DNA of 64,000 bases from Marinospirillum insulare DSM 21763. GTDB lineage: Bacteria; Pseudomonadota; Gammaproteobacteria; Pseudomonadales; Halomonadaceae. The stretch is taken from the NCBI RefSeq assembly GCF_000686905.1, contig NZ_JMLW01000008.1, positions 1-64,000 of the forward strand, given 5' to 3'. The stretch's first letter is position 1; each line of letters opens with the position of its first letter. Below the pieces are notes generated by a model. It was not told the origin of the DNA. It worked only from the letters and a program-made list of their open reading frames with translations, and did no database searches. Positions 46,770 through 58,473 of this stretch are shown piece after piece. A program made the position numbers and the translations under genes.

Positions 46770-48835
46770 TGGCAGCTGCCGATCTATTACTTGAGTTAGG
46801 CTGTGAAGAACTGCCACCTGCTTTATTAAAATCGCTTACTAAAGCCTTAAAGACCAGTATTGAAGGTGGTTTAAAAGAGGCTGGCATTCCTTTTTCAGCA
46901 AGTGAAACTTATGCCACCCCACGTCGCTTAGCCATTATTATTAAAGACTTGGCTAGCAACCAACCCGATCAAGCCATTGAGCGTCGAGGTCCTGCTTTAG
47001 CTGCTGCCTATAAAGATGGTGAGCCTAGTAAAGCTGCTTTAGGATTTGCCGCCTCTTGTGGTGTAGAGCTAGACCAACTAGAAACCTTAGAAACTAACAA
47101 AGGCAGCTGGCTAGTTTTTCGCGCTACACAAGCAGGACAAGCGACCGCCAGCCTACTACCTGCAATTATTAACAAAGCGTTTGCTAGCTTACCCGTACCT
47201 AAACGCATGCGCTGGGGCGCTAGTCGTATAGAGTTTTCGCGCCCAGTACACTGGTTAGTACTTTTGCATGGCAACCACCTTATACCTGCAGAAGTCATGG
47301 GTTTAACCTCTAACCGTATTACTTATGGGCACCGTTTTCATGCACCCGAAGCTATTCAGCTAGTTGATCCTGCTGCTTACCTACCTAGTTTACAAGCTGC
47401 AAAAGTGATGGCCTCATTTACAGAAAGACGTGAAACTATACGCCAGCAGGTTTTAGCTGAAGCAAAACAACATCAAGCCACTGCAGTTATTGATGAAGAC
47501 TTACTAGACGAAGTCACTGGCTTAGTAGAATGGCCAGTAGCCTTAACAGGTAGTTTTGAGGAACGGTTTTTAGAAGTCCCTGATGCTTGTTTAATCTCTT
47601 CAATGAAAGCCAATCAAAAATACTTCCATATGGTTGATGATAAAGGTGCTTTATTACCCTTGTTTACCACCATAAGTAACATAGAAAGCCATGACCCTTC
47701 CGTAGTGATTGCGGGTAACGAAAAAGTTATTCGTCCGCGTTTAGCTGATGCTGCATTCTTTTTTGAATCTGATAAAAAAACTCCTTTAGCAAACCGCTAC
47801 GCAGGATTAGAAACAGTAGTTTTTCAAAAACAACTGGGCACTCTAGCCAACAAAAGTCAGCGAGTCGGTGTAATAGCTCAAGCTATTGCAGAAAAAATTC
47901 AGGCTAATCCTAAGTTAGTAGAACGAGCTGCCTATCTAAGCAAGTGTGATCTAAACACTGAGATGGTTTTAGAGTTTCCTGAGCTACAAGGTATTATGGG
48001 TGAAGCCTATGCTGCACAAGATGGTGAGGCTGCAGAAGTTAGCCTAGCACTACGCGAGCAATACTTACCCCGTAACCCTAGTGATAACTTACCAACATCT
48101 GGTGTAGGTATTTGTTTAGCCTTAGCAGATAGGTTAGACACCCTGACGGGGATTTTTGGTATAGGTCAAAAACCTAGTGGTGCTAAAGATCCTTTTGCTC
48201 TACGACGTGCTGCTTTAGCAGTTTTAAATATTTTAGTTAACCTCCAGTTAGATTTAGACCTAAAAGAACTCATTCATCTTGCATTAGAGCAGCATAAAAA
48301 CTTACCTAAAGCAGATAAAGTCGAAACTGAGTTATTAGACTATATGCTTGATCGCTTCCGTGCTTGGTACCAAGCTCAAGGCATAGCCACAGGCGTTTTC
48401 TTAGCAGTACGTGGTCGTGGTGTAACTCATCCTTATGATTTCGACCGCCGTGTGCAAGCTGTTGCAAGCTTCGACAAGTTAGACGAAGCTGCTGCCTTAG
48501 CCGCTGCTAATAAGCGTGTTAACAACCTTCTTAGTAAGCAAGGTTACTCGGCTAGTGTTGATGTTAACTCAAGCCTTTTAACTGAAGCTGCAGAAATAGA
48601 ATTGGCCAAACAAGTAGCGGCTAAACGTTCTGAAGTTGCCCCTCATTACGCTAAAGGTGACTATCAAGCTGCTCTGCACTCTCTAGCTGATTTGCGTGAA
48701 GCTGTTGATAACTTCTTTAATGATGTAATGGTCATGACAGAAGATGATGCTTTGCGTAACAACCGTTTAGCTTTATTAGCTTCTTTGCAGGCTTTATTTA
48801 TGCATACTGCTGACATAGCTCAACTGCAACACTAG
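46769..48835 (+). CDS. glyS: Glycine--tRNA ligase beta subunit
   Basis: Beta subunit of glycyl-tRNA synthetase, which binds the tRNA. The protein has 688 residues, the usual length: LLLELGCEELPPALLKSLTKAL at the start, YATPRRLAIII, MRWGASRIEFSRPVHWLV, the HD-like segment FESDKKTPLANRYAGL, AKDPFALRRAALAVL and a C-terminal anticodon-binding DALR-like domain ending near FFNDVMVM. It is translationally coupled to glyQ and is followed by a strong terminator. Confidence 0.97.
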   Translation: MAAADLLLELGCEELPPALLKSLTKALKTSIEGGLKEAGIPFSASETYATPRRLAIIIKDLASNQPDQAIERRGPALAAAYKDGEPSKAALGFAASCGVELDQLETLETNKGSWLVFRATQAGQATASLLPAIINKAFASLPVPKRMRWGASRIEFSRPVHWLVLLHGNHLIPAEVMGLTSNRITYGHRFHAPEAIQLVDPAAYLPSLQAAKVMASFTERRETIRQQVLAEAKQHQATAVIDEDLLDEVTGLVEWPVALTGSFEERFLEVPDACLISSMKANQKYFHMVDDKGALLPLFTTISNIESHDPSVVIAGNEKVIRPRLADAAFFFESDKKTPLANRYAGLETVVFQKQLGTLANKSQRVGVIAQAIAEKIQANPKLVERAAYLSKCDLNTEMVLEFPELQGIMGEAYAAQDGEAAEVSLALREQYLPRNPSDNLPTSGVGICLALADRLDTLTGIFGIGQKPSGAKDPFALRRAALAVLNILVNLQLDLDLKELIHLALEQHKNLPKADKVETELLDYMLDRFRAWYQAQGIATGVFLAVRGRGVTHPYDFDRRVQAVASFDKLDEAAALAAANKRVNNLLSKQGYSASVDVNSSLLTEAAEIELAKQVAAKRSEVAPHYAKGDYQAALHSLADLREAVDNFFNDVMVMTEDDALRNNRLALLASLQALFMHTADIAQLQH

Positions 48836-48842
48836 TTAATTT

Positions 48843-48869
48843 AAGGGGCCTTAAACGGCCCCTTTTTTT
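48843..48869 (+). terminator. Rho-independent terminator after glyQS
   Basis: AAGGGGCC (48843-48850) pairs with GGCCCCTT (48857-48864) across the loop TTAAAC, followed by a T-run to 48869. It lies 8 bases past the glyS stop. Confidence 0.95.
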
Positions 48870-48902
48870 AGTTTAAATTTTAGGTTGAATTTGGCTAATA
48901 GT

Positions 48903-49439
48903 ATGAAAAAAATATTAATACTCGACCGTGATGGTGTCATCAACCAAGACTCTGATGCCTTCGTTAAAAGTGCCGCAGAGTGGCTTCCTCTACCTGGTTC
49001 AATAGAAGCCATAGCCAAGCTTTATAAAGCAGGTTGGATACTGGCTGTTGCCACTAATCAATCAGGGTTAGCGCGTGGAAAATTCACCCAACAAGATTTA
49101 GACGAACAACATGCAAAAATGCTAACTCTTATAAGAGCAGCAGGTGGTGATCTTCACCATATTGCTTGGTGCCCGCATGGGCCTGATGATGCTTGTGCTT
49201 GCCGTAAACCTAAAGCTGGTTTATTAGATCAAATATCTCTAGCACTAAACCTAGACCTAACAGGTGCAACAATGGTTGGCGATGCACTGCGTGACCTTCA
49301 AGCAGGTCAAGCTAGAGGTTGCCAAGCTGTATTAGTACGCACGGGTAAGGGAATGCAAACCCTAGCCACTAATGAGGGTTTAGAAGAAGTTAGGGTGGTT
49401 GATGATTTAGCAGAACTGGCTGAGCAACTGTTAGCTTAA
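48903..49439 (+). CDS. gmhB: D-glycero-beta-D-manno-heptose-1,7-bisphosphate 7-phosphatase
   Basis: HAD-superfamily phosphatase of ADP-heptose synthesis. The 178-residue protein has the HAD nucleophile motif LILDRDGVINQD (D at 8 and 10), the zinc-binding CPHGPDDACACRKP, VATNQSGLARG (motif II) and MVGDALRDLQAG (motif IV). The ATG at 48903 starts MKKILILDRDG; a TTG at 48885 is unlikely. The place between glyS and gyrB is common in gammaproteobacteria. Confidence 0.95.
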   Translation: MKKILILDRDGVINQDSDAFVKSAAEWLPLPGSIEAIAKLYKAGWILAVATNQSGLARGKFTQQDLDEQHAKMLTLIRAAGGDLHHIAWCPHGPDDACACRKPKAGLLDQISLALNLDLTGATMVGDALRDLQAGQARGCQAVLVRTGKGMQTLATNEGLEEVRVVDDLAELAEQLLA

Positions 49440-49446
49440 ACTATAA

Positions 49447-49491
49447 AAAAAGCCCCGTATCTTTGGTTCACTCAAAAATACGGGGCTTTTT
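49447..49491. terminator. Bidirectional terminator between gmhB and gyrB
   Basis: A 14-bp stem joins AAAAAGCCCCGTAT (49447-49460) with ATACGGGGCTTTTT (49478-49491); TTTG/CAAA inside can extend it. With A- and T-runs on opposite ends it can stop both convergent transcripts. Confidence 0.93.
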
Positions 49492-49512
49492 ATTTCTAAC
49501 TATTTTTACTAA

Positions 49513-51942
<2,430 letters not shown>

Positions 51943-51974
51943 CTATAAAATCCTAGTTGCAAGTATCAATAAGA

Positions 51975-53084
51975 CTACTCACTTCCTAGGTGTGGCTTAG
52001 GGCTTACTTGCCCTTGTTCCACGTGAAACCATGAAATACTATCTGGATTTAACCATCCTTCTGCAAGTGCTTCTGCATCTACGCCAGTAATAAATACTTG
52101 GCCTGATTGCTTTTCAAGCACCTCACAAAAAACTTTTCTATGCTGCTTATCTAGTTCAGCAGGCAAGTCATCAATAAGGTAAACACACTGTTTTCCTCTT
52201 GCCTGAGAAAGGAGAGCACCTTGTGCTAGCTTTAAAGCTGAGACAACCAACTTTTGTTGTCCGCGTGACAAAATATCCATGGCTGTATAACCATTAACAG
52301 CCACTCGTACATCTGCACGCTGTGGTCCAGCCTGGGTAAAGCCTTGTTCACGATCTTTGGTTCTTGATAAAAATAGAGACTCAACTAAATCTACATTTTT
52401 ATCCCAACCTCGCTGAAAGCTAAGTGTTAAGTTATCTAAGCCTAAAAACTTATCTAATAATTCAGCAAACAGTGGCTTTAAACTTGTTAAATACTCCTCC
52501 CTTAAAGCTGTAATTTTCTCTCCATTCTCTGAAAGCTCTTTTTCCCATAAACTCATTTCTAACTGATCTATTCTACCATGCCTAAGCAAGCTATTGCGTT
52601 GTTTTAAAGCTCGCTGAAAGCGCTTCCAACAGTCAATAAAGGAGTGTTCCACGTGAAACACTCCCCAATCTAAAAACTGTCTACGATCCTTAGGACTTCC
52701 TTCAAGAAGACGAAAAGCATCAGGGTTAATTAGCTGCACAGGTAAAGCTGCAGTTACCTCCGCTACCCCGGCGGGTTTTTGTCCACGAAATAAAATTTCT
52801 GTATCTGCACTCTGTTGATGGCGCTGAACACCAAGAGAATAAGAATTACCTGACTCAGCAGCTATACTGCCAAAAACAGTAAACTGCTCAGTAGCATGCT
52901 GAATTAAACTTTTAATTTTTTTACTACGAAAAGACCGAACCATACTCAACAGGTAAATAGCTTCTAATATGGAAGTTTTACCGCTCGCATTTTCACCAAC
53001 CAATAAGTTAACTCCTGCCGTAGGATAGATATCGGCAGAAGCAATATTGCGAAAGTTGGTAATTTTTAGCTGCTGAATTGTCAT
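51975..53084 (-). CDS. recF: DNA replication and repair protein RecF
   Basis: SMC-like ATPase that helps load RecA at gaps. The 369-residue protein has Walker A GENASGKTSIL (about 30-40), the signature LSRGQQKLVVSALKLAQG and Walker B YLIDDLPAELD. Two parS-like sequences lie inside the gene and are translated as FHVEH (near residue 145) and FHVEQ (near residue 354), so the protein accommodates the DNA site. It lies between dnaN and gyrB as in most gammaproteobacteria. Confidence 0.96.
   Translation of the reverse strand: MTIQQLKITNFRNIASADIYPTAGVNLLVGENASGKTSILEAIYLLSMVRSFRSKKIKSLIQHATEQFTVFGSIAAESGNSYSLGVQRHQQSADTEILFRGQKPAGVAEVTAALPVQLINPDAFRLLEGSPKDRRQFLDWGVFHVEHSFIDCWKRFQRALKQRNSLLRHGRIDQLEMSLWEKELSENGEKITALREEYLTSLKPLFAELLDKFLGLDNLTLSFQRGWDKNVDLVESLFLSRTKDREQGFTQAGPQRADVRVAVNGYTAMDILSRGQQKLVVSALKLAQGALLSQARGKQCVYLIDDLPAELDKQHRKVFCEVLEKQSGQVFITGVDAEALAEGWLNPDSISWFHVEQGQVSPKPHLGSE
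52015..52030. other. parS-like ParB-binding site 1 (in recF)
   Basis: TGTTCCACGTGAAACC differs from the palindromic parS consensus TGTTNCACGTGNAACA only at the last base. It lies in the 3' part of recF. ParB would bind here and spread; parA and parB are at the right edge of the window. Confidence 0.8.
52645..52660. other. parS-like ParB-binding site 2 (in recF)
   Basis: TGTTCCACGTGAAACA fits the parS consensus at every fixed position. It is 630 bases from site 1, inside recF, and extends on both sides into a longer inverted repeat (GGAGTG before, CACTCC after), which strengthens the palindrome. Confidence 0.88.
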
Positions 53085-53129
53085 CAGAAAGGCTAGCCAG
53101 CTGACATAAGAAAGCTGGCTATAAATAGA

Positions 53130-54239
53130 CTAAAGACGCATGGGCATAACAACATAGAATGCATCGCCACCACCTGCGGCTTGAATTAATGCACTAGAGG
53201 TAGGTGAAGAAAGAGCTATTTGAACTTCCTCTACCTGATCACCTATATTGTCCATCACATCCACTAGGTAACCTACGTTAAAACCTATATCTAACGGCTC
53301 ACCTTGATAGTTAATATTTATACTTTCCTCTGCTTCTTCTTGATCAGGATTTTTAGCAATCAGTGTTAAGGTGTTTTCTGTTAGCTGTAGATGAATGCCT
53401 AACAACTTTTCGTTTGCCAAAATACTGATTCTAGATAACATTTGGCGTAACTCTAAACGATCACACACAACTAACTTATCGCTTTGACGAGGAATAACCT
53501 GTTCGTAATCTGGGTAGCGCCCTTCAATATGTTTAGAAACAAAAGTGGCATTTGGCATATTCACCTGAAAGTGCTGCTCTCCAAAAATAAGAGTAACTGG
53601 CTCTTCAATTTCATCTAACAACTTAGCCAAATCATTAACAGCTTTAGCAGGCACTATCATGCTAGATTTTTCAACTTCACCAATTTGAACAGCTGCATCT
53701 GCCATAGCTAGTCGATGCCCGTCAGTAGCTACAGCTCTTAAACGATTTGTTGCTAATTCAAAATACATACCATTAAGATAAAAACGTACATCTTGGCGAG
53801 CCATAGCAAAATCATTACGACGTATCAAATTAAGCAGTTGGCTTTGAGGTAAAGCAACTTGGTGCCTGATAGGGCTAAGTTGAATTGAAGGAAACTCTGA
53901 TGATGGCAAAGTGGCTAGTACAAACCGGCTACGACCCGACTTAACGACAACACGTTGATCATCTAGGCTAAACTCAAGCAACGAACCTTCACTTAGAGAG
54001 CGGCAAATATCAGATAGTTTTTTTGCTGGTACAGTAATACTTCCACCAACATCTAGCTTATGCAAGTTTAACTGCCAAGTTAGCTCTACTTCTAAATCTA
54101 AACCTGTAAGCTTAACCCCTTCTTCATTAGCTTCAATGCGTAAATGCGCAAGTATAGGAAGCGTTGGACGACGAGCAACCACACCAACCATTATAGAGAG
54201 TGGGCGTAAAAGTGTTTCGCGAGATACAGAAAATTTCAT
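53130..54239 (-). CDS. dnaN: DNA polymerase III subunit beta (sliding clamp)
   Basis: Dimeric ring that tethers the replicative polymerase to DNA. The 369-residue protein begins MKFSVSRETLLRPLSIMVGVV, has three clamp domains, and ends in VMPMRL, the C-terminal segment lining the client-protein pocket. GRYPDYEQVIP and VATDGHRLA are typical. It lies 17 bases from dnaA and is probably co-transcribed with it. Confidence 0.98.
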   Translation of the reverse strand: MKFSVSRETLLRPLSIMVGVVARRPTLPILAHLRIEANEEGVKLTGLDLEVELTWQLNLHKLDVGGSITVPAKKLSDICRSLSEGSLLEFSLDDQRVVVKSGRSRFVLATLPSSEFPSIQLSPIRHQVALPQSQLLNLIRRNDFAMARQDVRFYLNGMYFELATNRLRAVATDGHRLAMADAAVQIGEVEKSSMIVPAKAVNDLAKLLDEIEEPVTLIFGEQHFQVNMPNATFVSKHIEGRYPDYEQVIPRQSDKLVVCDRLELRQMLSRISILANEKLLGIHLQLTENTLTLIAKNPDQEEAEESININYQGEPLDIGFNVGYLVDVMDNIGDQVEEVQIALSSPTSSALIQAAGGGDAFYVVMPMRL

Positions 54240-54256
54240 TTTAATAACCTTAAAAA

Positions 54257-55702
54257 TTAGCTGGTCAATAAACGGAGAAGGTTTTTCCAGTCTTCACGGA
54301 TATCTGGGCTTTCATCCTGTAAAGACTTAATTTTTCGACAAGCATGTAAAACGGTAGTGTGATCACGCCCACCAAAAGCATCACCTATTTCGGGTAATGA
54401 ATGATTCGTTAATTCTTTTGCTAGAGCCATAGCTAATTGCCTTGGCCTAGCTATAGAACGATTACGACGTTTAGAATGTAGGTCAGCAATTTTTATTTTA
54501 TAATAGTCAGCAACAGTACGTTGGATATTTTCAACACCCACTTGCTTGTCTTGCACTGCAAATAAATCTTTAAGTGACTCTCTCACTAGCTCAACGCTAA
54601 TTGCTTGCCCTTTAAATCTTGAGTCAGCTATCACCCTGTTTAAGGCACCTTCAAGATCTCTAACATGCGAGCGTATTTTTTGCGCAATAAAAAAAGCGAC
54701 TTCTTGCGGCAAGTCAACTTTAGCTATCTCAGCTTTTTTCATAAGAATAGCAACACGCAACTCCAGCTCTGGGGGTTCAATAGCCACAGTAAGCCCCCAG
54801 CCGAAACGGCTTTTTAACCTTTCCTCAACACCAATTTCTTTTGGATAGCGATCAGAAGTTAGTATAATTTGCTGCCCACCTTCTAATAAGGCGTTGAAAG
54901 TATGAAAGAACTCTTCTTGCGACCTATCTTTACCAACAAAAAATTGAATATCATCTATCAGTAAAGCATCTAGATTACGGTAATAACGCTTAAAATCATT
55001 AATAGCATTTAGCTGCAAGGCTTTAACCATGTCTTGAACAAAGCGTTCAGAATTAAGGTAAACAACCTTAGCATTAGGATTTTGCTTAAGTATTTGGTTA
55101 CCTACCGCATGCATTAAGTGAGTTTTACCTAAACCAACACCACCATAAATAAATAAAGGATTGTATGCACTGCCCGGGTTTTCTGCCACCTGAAAAGAAG
55201 CTGCACGGGCCAACTGGTTAGACTTACCTTCTACTAAGCTATCAAAGGTGTGTGAAAGGTTAAGCATAGAGTTATGCTTAATTCCACCTTCTACCTGAAT
55301 ACCTTCTCGCTTACGTGGTTTTGTTGAGTTAGTAGGCTCAGCAATTTTAGCTTGATATTCAGTAAAAGCAGAAGGCTGATGCTCGCTTGTTCTAGGTTGA
55401 TTTAAGTTTGGAGTTACTACTGGTGGGGTAGGTGCTACGCCTACAGCTGGTTGTTGTTTGCTACCAACAGCAAAACGTACATCAGCAACCTGCCCTGAGG
55501 ATAGCTCTTGCAACAACTGCTCAAGTCTGTCTGAGTACTTGTCTGTTACCCACTGTAAAACAAATCGATTAGGTGCTAAGAGATGCAAACTACGACCATG
55601 CATTTCTGCTTGCAATGGACGTATCCAAGTCGATATAAGCTGGGCAGACATTTCTTTTTCTAAAATCGCTAAGCACTGCGACCACAAGTCATCAACAGAC
55701 AC
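54257..55702 (-). CDS. dnaA: Chromosomal replication initiator DnaA
   Basis: Binds DnaA boxes, melts the origin and loads the helicase. The 481-residue protein has domain I (about 1-80, [25 protein letters not shown]), a variable linker (about 80-145), the AAA+ domain with Walker [10 protein letters not shown] (187-195), Walker B LLIDDIQF and domain IV with the DnaA-box signature [19 protein letters not shown]. The start is GTG at 55702 with GAGGAG upstream. The intergenic region before it carries DnaA boxes, so the gene is likely autoregulated. Confidence 0.98.
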   Translation of the reverse strand: MSVDDLWSQCLAILEKEMSAQLISTWIRPLQAEMHGRSLHLLAPNRFVLQWVTDKYSDRLEQLLQELSSGQVADVRFAVGSKQQPAVGVAPTPPVVTPNLNQPRTSEHQPSAFTEYQAKIAEPTNSTKPRKREGIQVEGGIKHNSMLNLSHTFDSLVEGKSNQLARAASFQVAENPGSAYNPLFIYGGVGLGKTHLMHAVGNQILKQNPNAKVVYLNSERFVQDMVKALQLNAINDFKRYYRNLDALLIDDIQFFVGKDRSQEEFFHTFNALLEGGQQIILTSDRYPKEIGVEERLKSRFGWGLTVAIEPPELELRVAILMKKAEIAKVDLPQEVAFFIAQKIRSHVRDLEGALNRVIADSRFKGQAISVELVRESLKDLFAVQDKQVGVENIQRTVADYYKIKIADLHSKRRNRSIARPRQLAMALAKELTNHSLPEIGDAFGGRDHTTVLHACRKIKSLQDESPDIREDWKNLLRLLTS

Positions 55703-56206
55703 GTTTCCACTCCTCTTAATAATTCATCTATTCTAACTGCTAAGCCTTAAGTTATCCACAAGCCTCACATAAAATCCGCTTTACAAAAAAAACTATTATG
55801 TGGATAACTAGAGCTAAAAGATTGGCACAAACTAAGCATAACCTTGAGGATAAAAAAGCATGTGGATAAGTTGCTAGCTTATCAACAAGGAGCCTACAAC
55901 TTACTCTAAGATTGCAAACAGGCTAAACAACCCAGCTGCTAACAAGCTAAGCACTTGTTTTTATTGTAGAAAATATACTTATGAACAGTTTTGTGGATAG
56001 CTAATAATAGTAATAGTAGTTAAAGATCTTTTAAATACTTATATATAGTTATTTTTTGTGGGACAAAATCATAATACTTCAAGGAACAATTGCGCTTTGG
56101 TGAAGAAGGCTTTAAAATCGCCAGTCTTGTAACAAAAAAGTTTCTCTAGGGTCTCCAACCCATGGAGATTCCTTAAAACCTGCAACACCATGTGGAAGTA
56201 AATAAA
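55703..56206. other. oriC: Replication origin region between dnaA and rpmH (oriC candidate 1)
   Basis: This 504-bp gene-free stretch has DnaA boxes TTATCCACA (55752-55760), TGTGGATAA (55799-55807 and 55861-55869), TTATCAACA (55879-55887), a weak TTATGAACA (55979-55987) and TGTGGATAG (55992-56000). Next to the last box six triplets, TAA TAA TAG TAA TAG TAG (56002-56019), resemble DnaA-trios, followed by an AT-rich stretch (56020-56056) suited to unwinding. The remaining 150 bases before rpmH should hold its promoter. This is the standard Pseudomonas-type oriC place. Confidence 0.88.
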
Positions 56207-56341
56207 ATGAAACGTACTTTTCAGCCCAGCGTTATTAAACGCAAGCGTAATCACGGTTTTCGTGCTCGTATGGCCACTAAAGCTGGTCGTCAAGTTCTGG
56301 CTCGTCGTCGTGCCAAAGGTCGTCAGCGTCTGTCTGCTTAA
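56207..56341 (+). CDS. rpmH: 50S ribosomal protein L34
   Basis: A 44-residue, very basic ribosomal protein of the large subunit. It begins [20 protein letters not shown] and ends [12 protein letters not shown], almost invariant in gammaproteobacteria. It is the first gene of the rpmH-rnpA-yidC-mnmE group and is divergent from dnaA across the origin. Confidence 0.98.
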   Translation: MKRTFQPSVIKRKRNHGFRARMATKAGRQVLARRRAKGRQRLSA

Positions 56342-56355
56342 GCACCAGTCGAACG

Positions 56356-56751
56356 ATGAAGAACTTCGGTTATCCCCGGCAGCTTAGACTTCTAAAACCT
56401 GGGGATTTCCGTAATGTTTTTGAAAACACTCGTTACAAAGTCTATTGTCCGGGCTTTTTACTGCTTGCGACACCGAGCAAACAAGCCGCAACACGACTAG
56501 GTTTTGTAATTGGCAAGAAAAATATCAAACTTGCAGTTAATCGAAATAAAATTAAACGGATATTTCGAGAATCTTTTCGATTAAATCAACACCAACTGCC
56601 TAATATCGATATTATTGTTCTTGCTATCAAAGGTGCCAGCCAAGTCACTACTGAAGAGCTCAGTAAAAGTTTGACAGAAGCTTGGCCACAACTCGGTAGG
56701 CGCGTTAACAAAGCGACTGCAAAATTATCCTCCTCGATTAAGCGACAATGA
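56356..56751 (+). CDS. rnpA: Ribonuclease P protein component
   Basis: Protein subunit of RNase P, which cuts the 5' leader off tRNA precursors. The 131-residue protein has FGYPRQLRLLKPGDFRNVF, RLGFVIGKKNIKLAVNRNKIKRIFRESFRLNQ with the conserved basic RNR motif, and a variable basic tail. It is 14 bases after rpmH. yidD, normally next, is missing: yidC starts 4 bases after the stop. Confidence 0.96.
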   Translation: MKNFGYPRQLRLLKPGDFRNVFENTRYKVYCPGFLLLATPSKQAATRLGFVIGKKNIKLAVNRNKIKRIFRESFRLNQHQLPNIDIIVLAIKGASQVTTEELSKSLTEAWPQLGRRVNKATAKLSSSIKRQ

Positions 56752-56755
56752 TCCC

Positions 56756-58420
56756 ATGGACGTAAAACGCATAGTGCTCTTTTCATCCCTGGCGGTAGTC
56801 GCCTATCTGCTGATGCTTCAGTGGAATAAAGACTACCAGCAGCAAGATGTACAAGTTCAGGCACCTCAAGTACAACAAACACTATCCAACAATGATTCAG
56901 TGACTGAAGAAAACGAAGTCCTGAAGCTAGGTGCACCCGAAAAAACAATTCAAACCGATCCTAGCAGTGCACCGAAGATACAAAACTTAATTAGTGTTAA
57001 AACAGATACTTTTGATATCCGAATTAACCCTAAGGGTGGCGATATTGTTTATGCTGCTTTGCTAAACCATAAAACTAAGGTTGATTCAGACCAGCCTTTT
57101 GTACTACTACAGGATGACAATTTACGTCATTACGTGGTGCAAAGTGATCTCAGTGGTTTAGGCAACAAGCAGCGTTTAATGCTGTCTAGTCCTAAAAACG
57201 CTTATGTGTTATCTAAAGGTCAAGATGAACTAGAGGTTCATTTAACAGCTGAGGTTGAAGGGGTTGAATTAACCAAAACCTTTACCTTCGAACGTTCTAG
57301 CCATTTAATCAAGGTTGACTACCAGCTTAACAACCAATCAGATCGCACTCTAGCTACCAGCTTTATAGGTTTGATTAAGCGAGATTCCAGCGCAGACCCT
57401 AGTAAAAGTGAGTCTATGGGTATGCAAGCCTACCTAGGTGGTGCCTTTTCAACAGATGAAAAACGCTATCAAAAAATAGATTTTGATGACATTAAAAGCA
57501 AAGGTTTCCAAGCAGACTCTGTAGGTGGTTGGGCAGCCATGCTGCAGCACTACTTTATTACTTCGTGGATACCTCCACAAAATGAAAGCAATTTCTTTAG
57601 TACTCGTACAGATAGATCTGGTAACCATATCGTTGGCTTTACTGGGTCTGAATACCTAGTTGAACCAGGTAGTAGCACTAACTATTCTGCAGGTCTTTAT
57701 ATTGGCCCAAAAATTCAGAAAGATATGGAAGCTATAGCACCTAACCTAGATTTAACCGTAGATTATGGTTGGCTTTGGTTTATTGCACAGCCTCTATTTT
57801 GGTTACTGAATTGGTTCCACAGCTTTATTGGTAATTGGGGTTTTTCGATTATCCTAGTCACTGTGGTTATTAAGATTGCCTTTTATAAGCTCTCAGCTAC
57901 TGCCTACCGTTCTATGGCTAACATGCGTCGTGTAGCACCTAAGCTAGCGCGTATTAAAGAAGAAGCTGGTGATGACCGTCAAAAACTTTCACAGTCAATG
58001 ATGGAGCTATATAAGAAAGAAAAAATCAACCCTATGGGGGGTTGCTTACCAATTCTAGTGCAGATGCCTGTATTTATTGCGCTCTACTGGATGCTAATGG
58101 AGTCAGTTGAACTGCGTCATGCTCCCTTTGTTTTGTGGATAGCTGACTTATCAATGAAAGACCCCTACTTTGTACTTCCAATCATAATGGGTGCGAGTAT
58201 GTTTGTTCAGCAGCTACTTAACCCTACGCCTCCAGATCCAATGCAGGCAAAAATTATGAAGATGCTACCTATCATTTTCACCTTCTTCTTCCTCTTCTTC
58301 CCAGCAGGACTCGTGCTTTACTGGGTAGTTAACAATATCTTGTCAATTTTACAGCAGTGGTATATTACTCAAAAAATTGAAAAAGAAGATAAAGAAAGAG
58401 ATAAATTAGCAAAAACTTGA
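56756..58420 (+). CDS. yidC: Membrane protein insertase YidC
   Basis: Inserts and folds inner-membrane proteins, alone or with Sec. The 554-residue protein has an N-terminal membrane anchor (about 5-20), a large periplasmic beta-supersandwich domain (about 60-340), and five C-terminal membrane segments (from GNWGFSIILVTVVIKIAFYKLSATAYRSMANMRRV on) with MGGCLPILVQMPVFIALYWML. The length is usual for gammaproteobacteria. A terminator follows, so mnmE may be partly uncoupled. Confidence 0.97.
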   Translation: MDVKRIVLFSSLAVVAYLLMLQWNKDYQQQDVQVQAPQVQQTLSNNDSVTEENEVLKLGAPEKTIQTDPSSAPKIQNLISVKTDTFDIRINPKGGDIVYAALLNHKTKVDSDQPFVLLQDDNLRHYVVQSDLSGLGNKQRLMLSSPKNAYVLSKGQDELEVHLTAEVEGVELTKTFTFERSSHLIKVDYQLNNQSDRTLATSFIGLIKRDSSADPSKSESMGMQAYLGGAFSTDEKRYQKIDFDDIKSKGFQADSVGGWAAMLQHYFITSWIPPQNESNFFSTRTDRSGNHIVGFTGSEYLVEPGSSTNYSAGLYIGPKIQKDMEAIAPNLDLTVDYGWLWFIAQPLFWLLNWFHSFIGNWGFSIILVTVVIKIAFYKLSATAYRSMANMRRVAPKLARIKEEAGDDRQKLSQSMMELYKKEKINPMGGCLPILVQMPVFIALYWMLMESVELRHAPFVLWIADLSMKDPYFVLPIIMGASMFVQQLLNPTPPDPMQAKIMKMLPIIFTFFFLFFPAGLVLYWVVNNILSILQQWYITQKIEKEDKERDKLAKT

Positions 58421-58430
58421 TTTAAACAGA

Positions 58431-58453
58431 CCCCCTCCTAGTGAGGGGGTTTT
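58431..58453 (+). terminator. Hairpin terminator or attenuator between yidC and mnmE
   Basis: CCCCCTC (58431-58437) pairs with GAGGGGG (58443-58449) over the loop CTAGT, followed by four T. The stem is strong and the T-run short, so read-through into mnmE (start 58474) is possible. Confidence 0.75.
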
Positions 58454-58473
58454 GCTATCTAAGAGTAAAAGCC

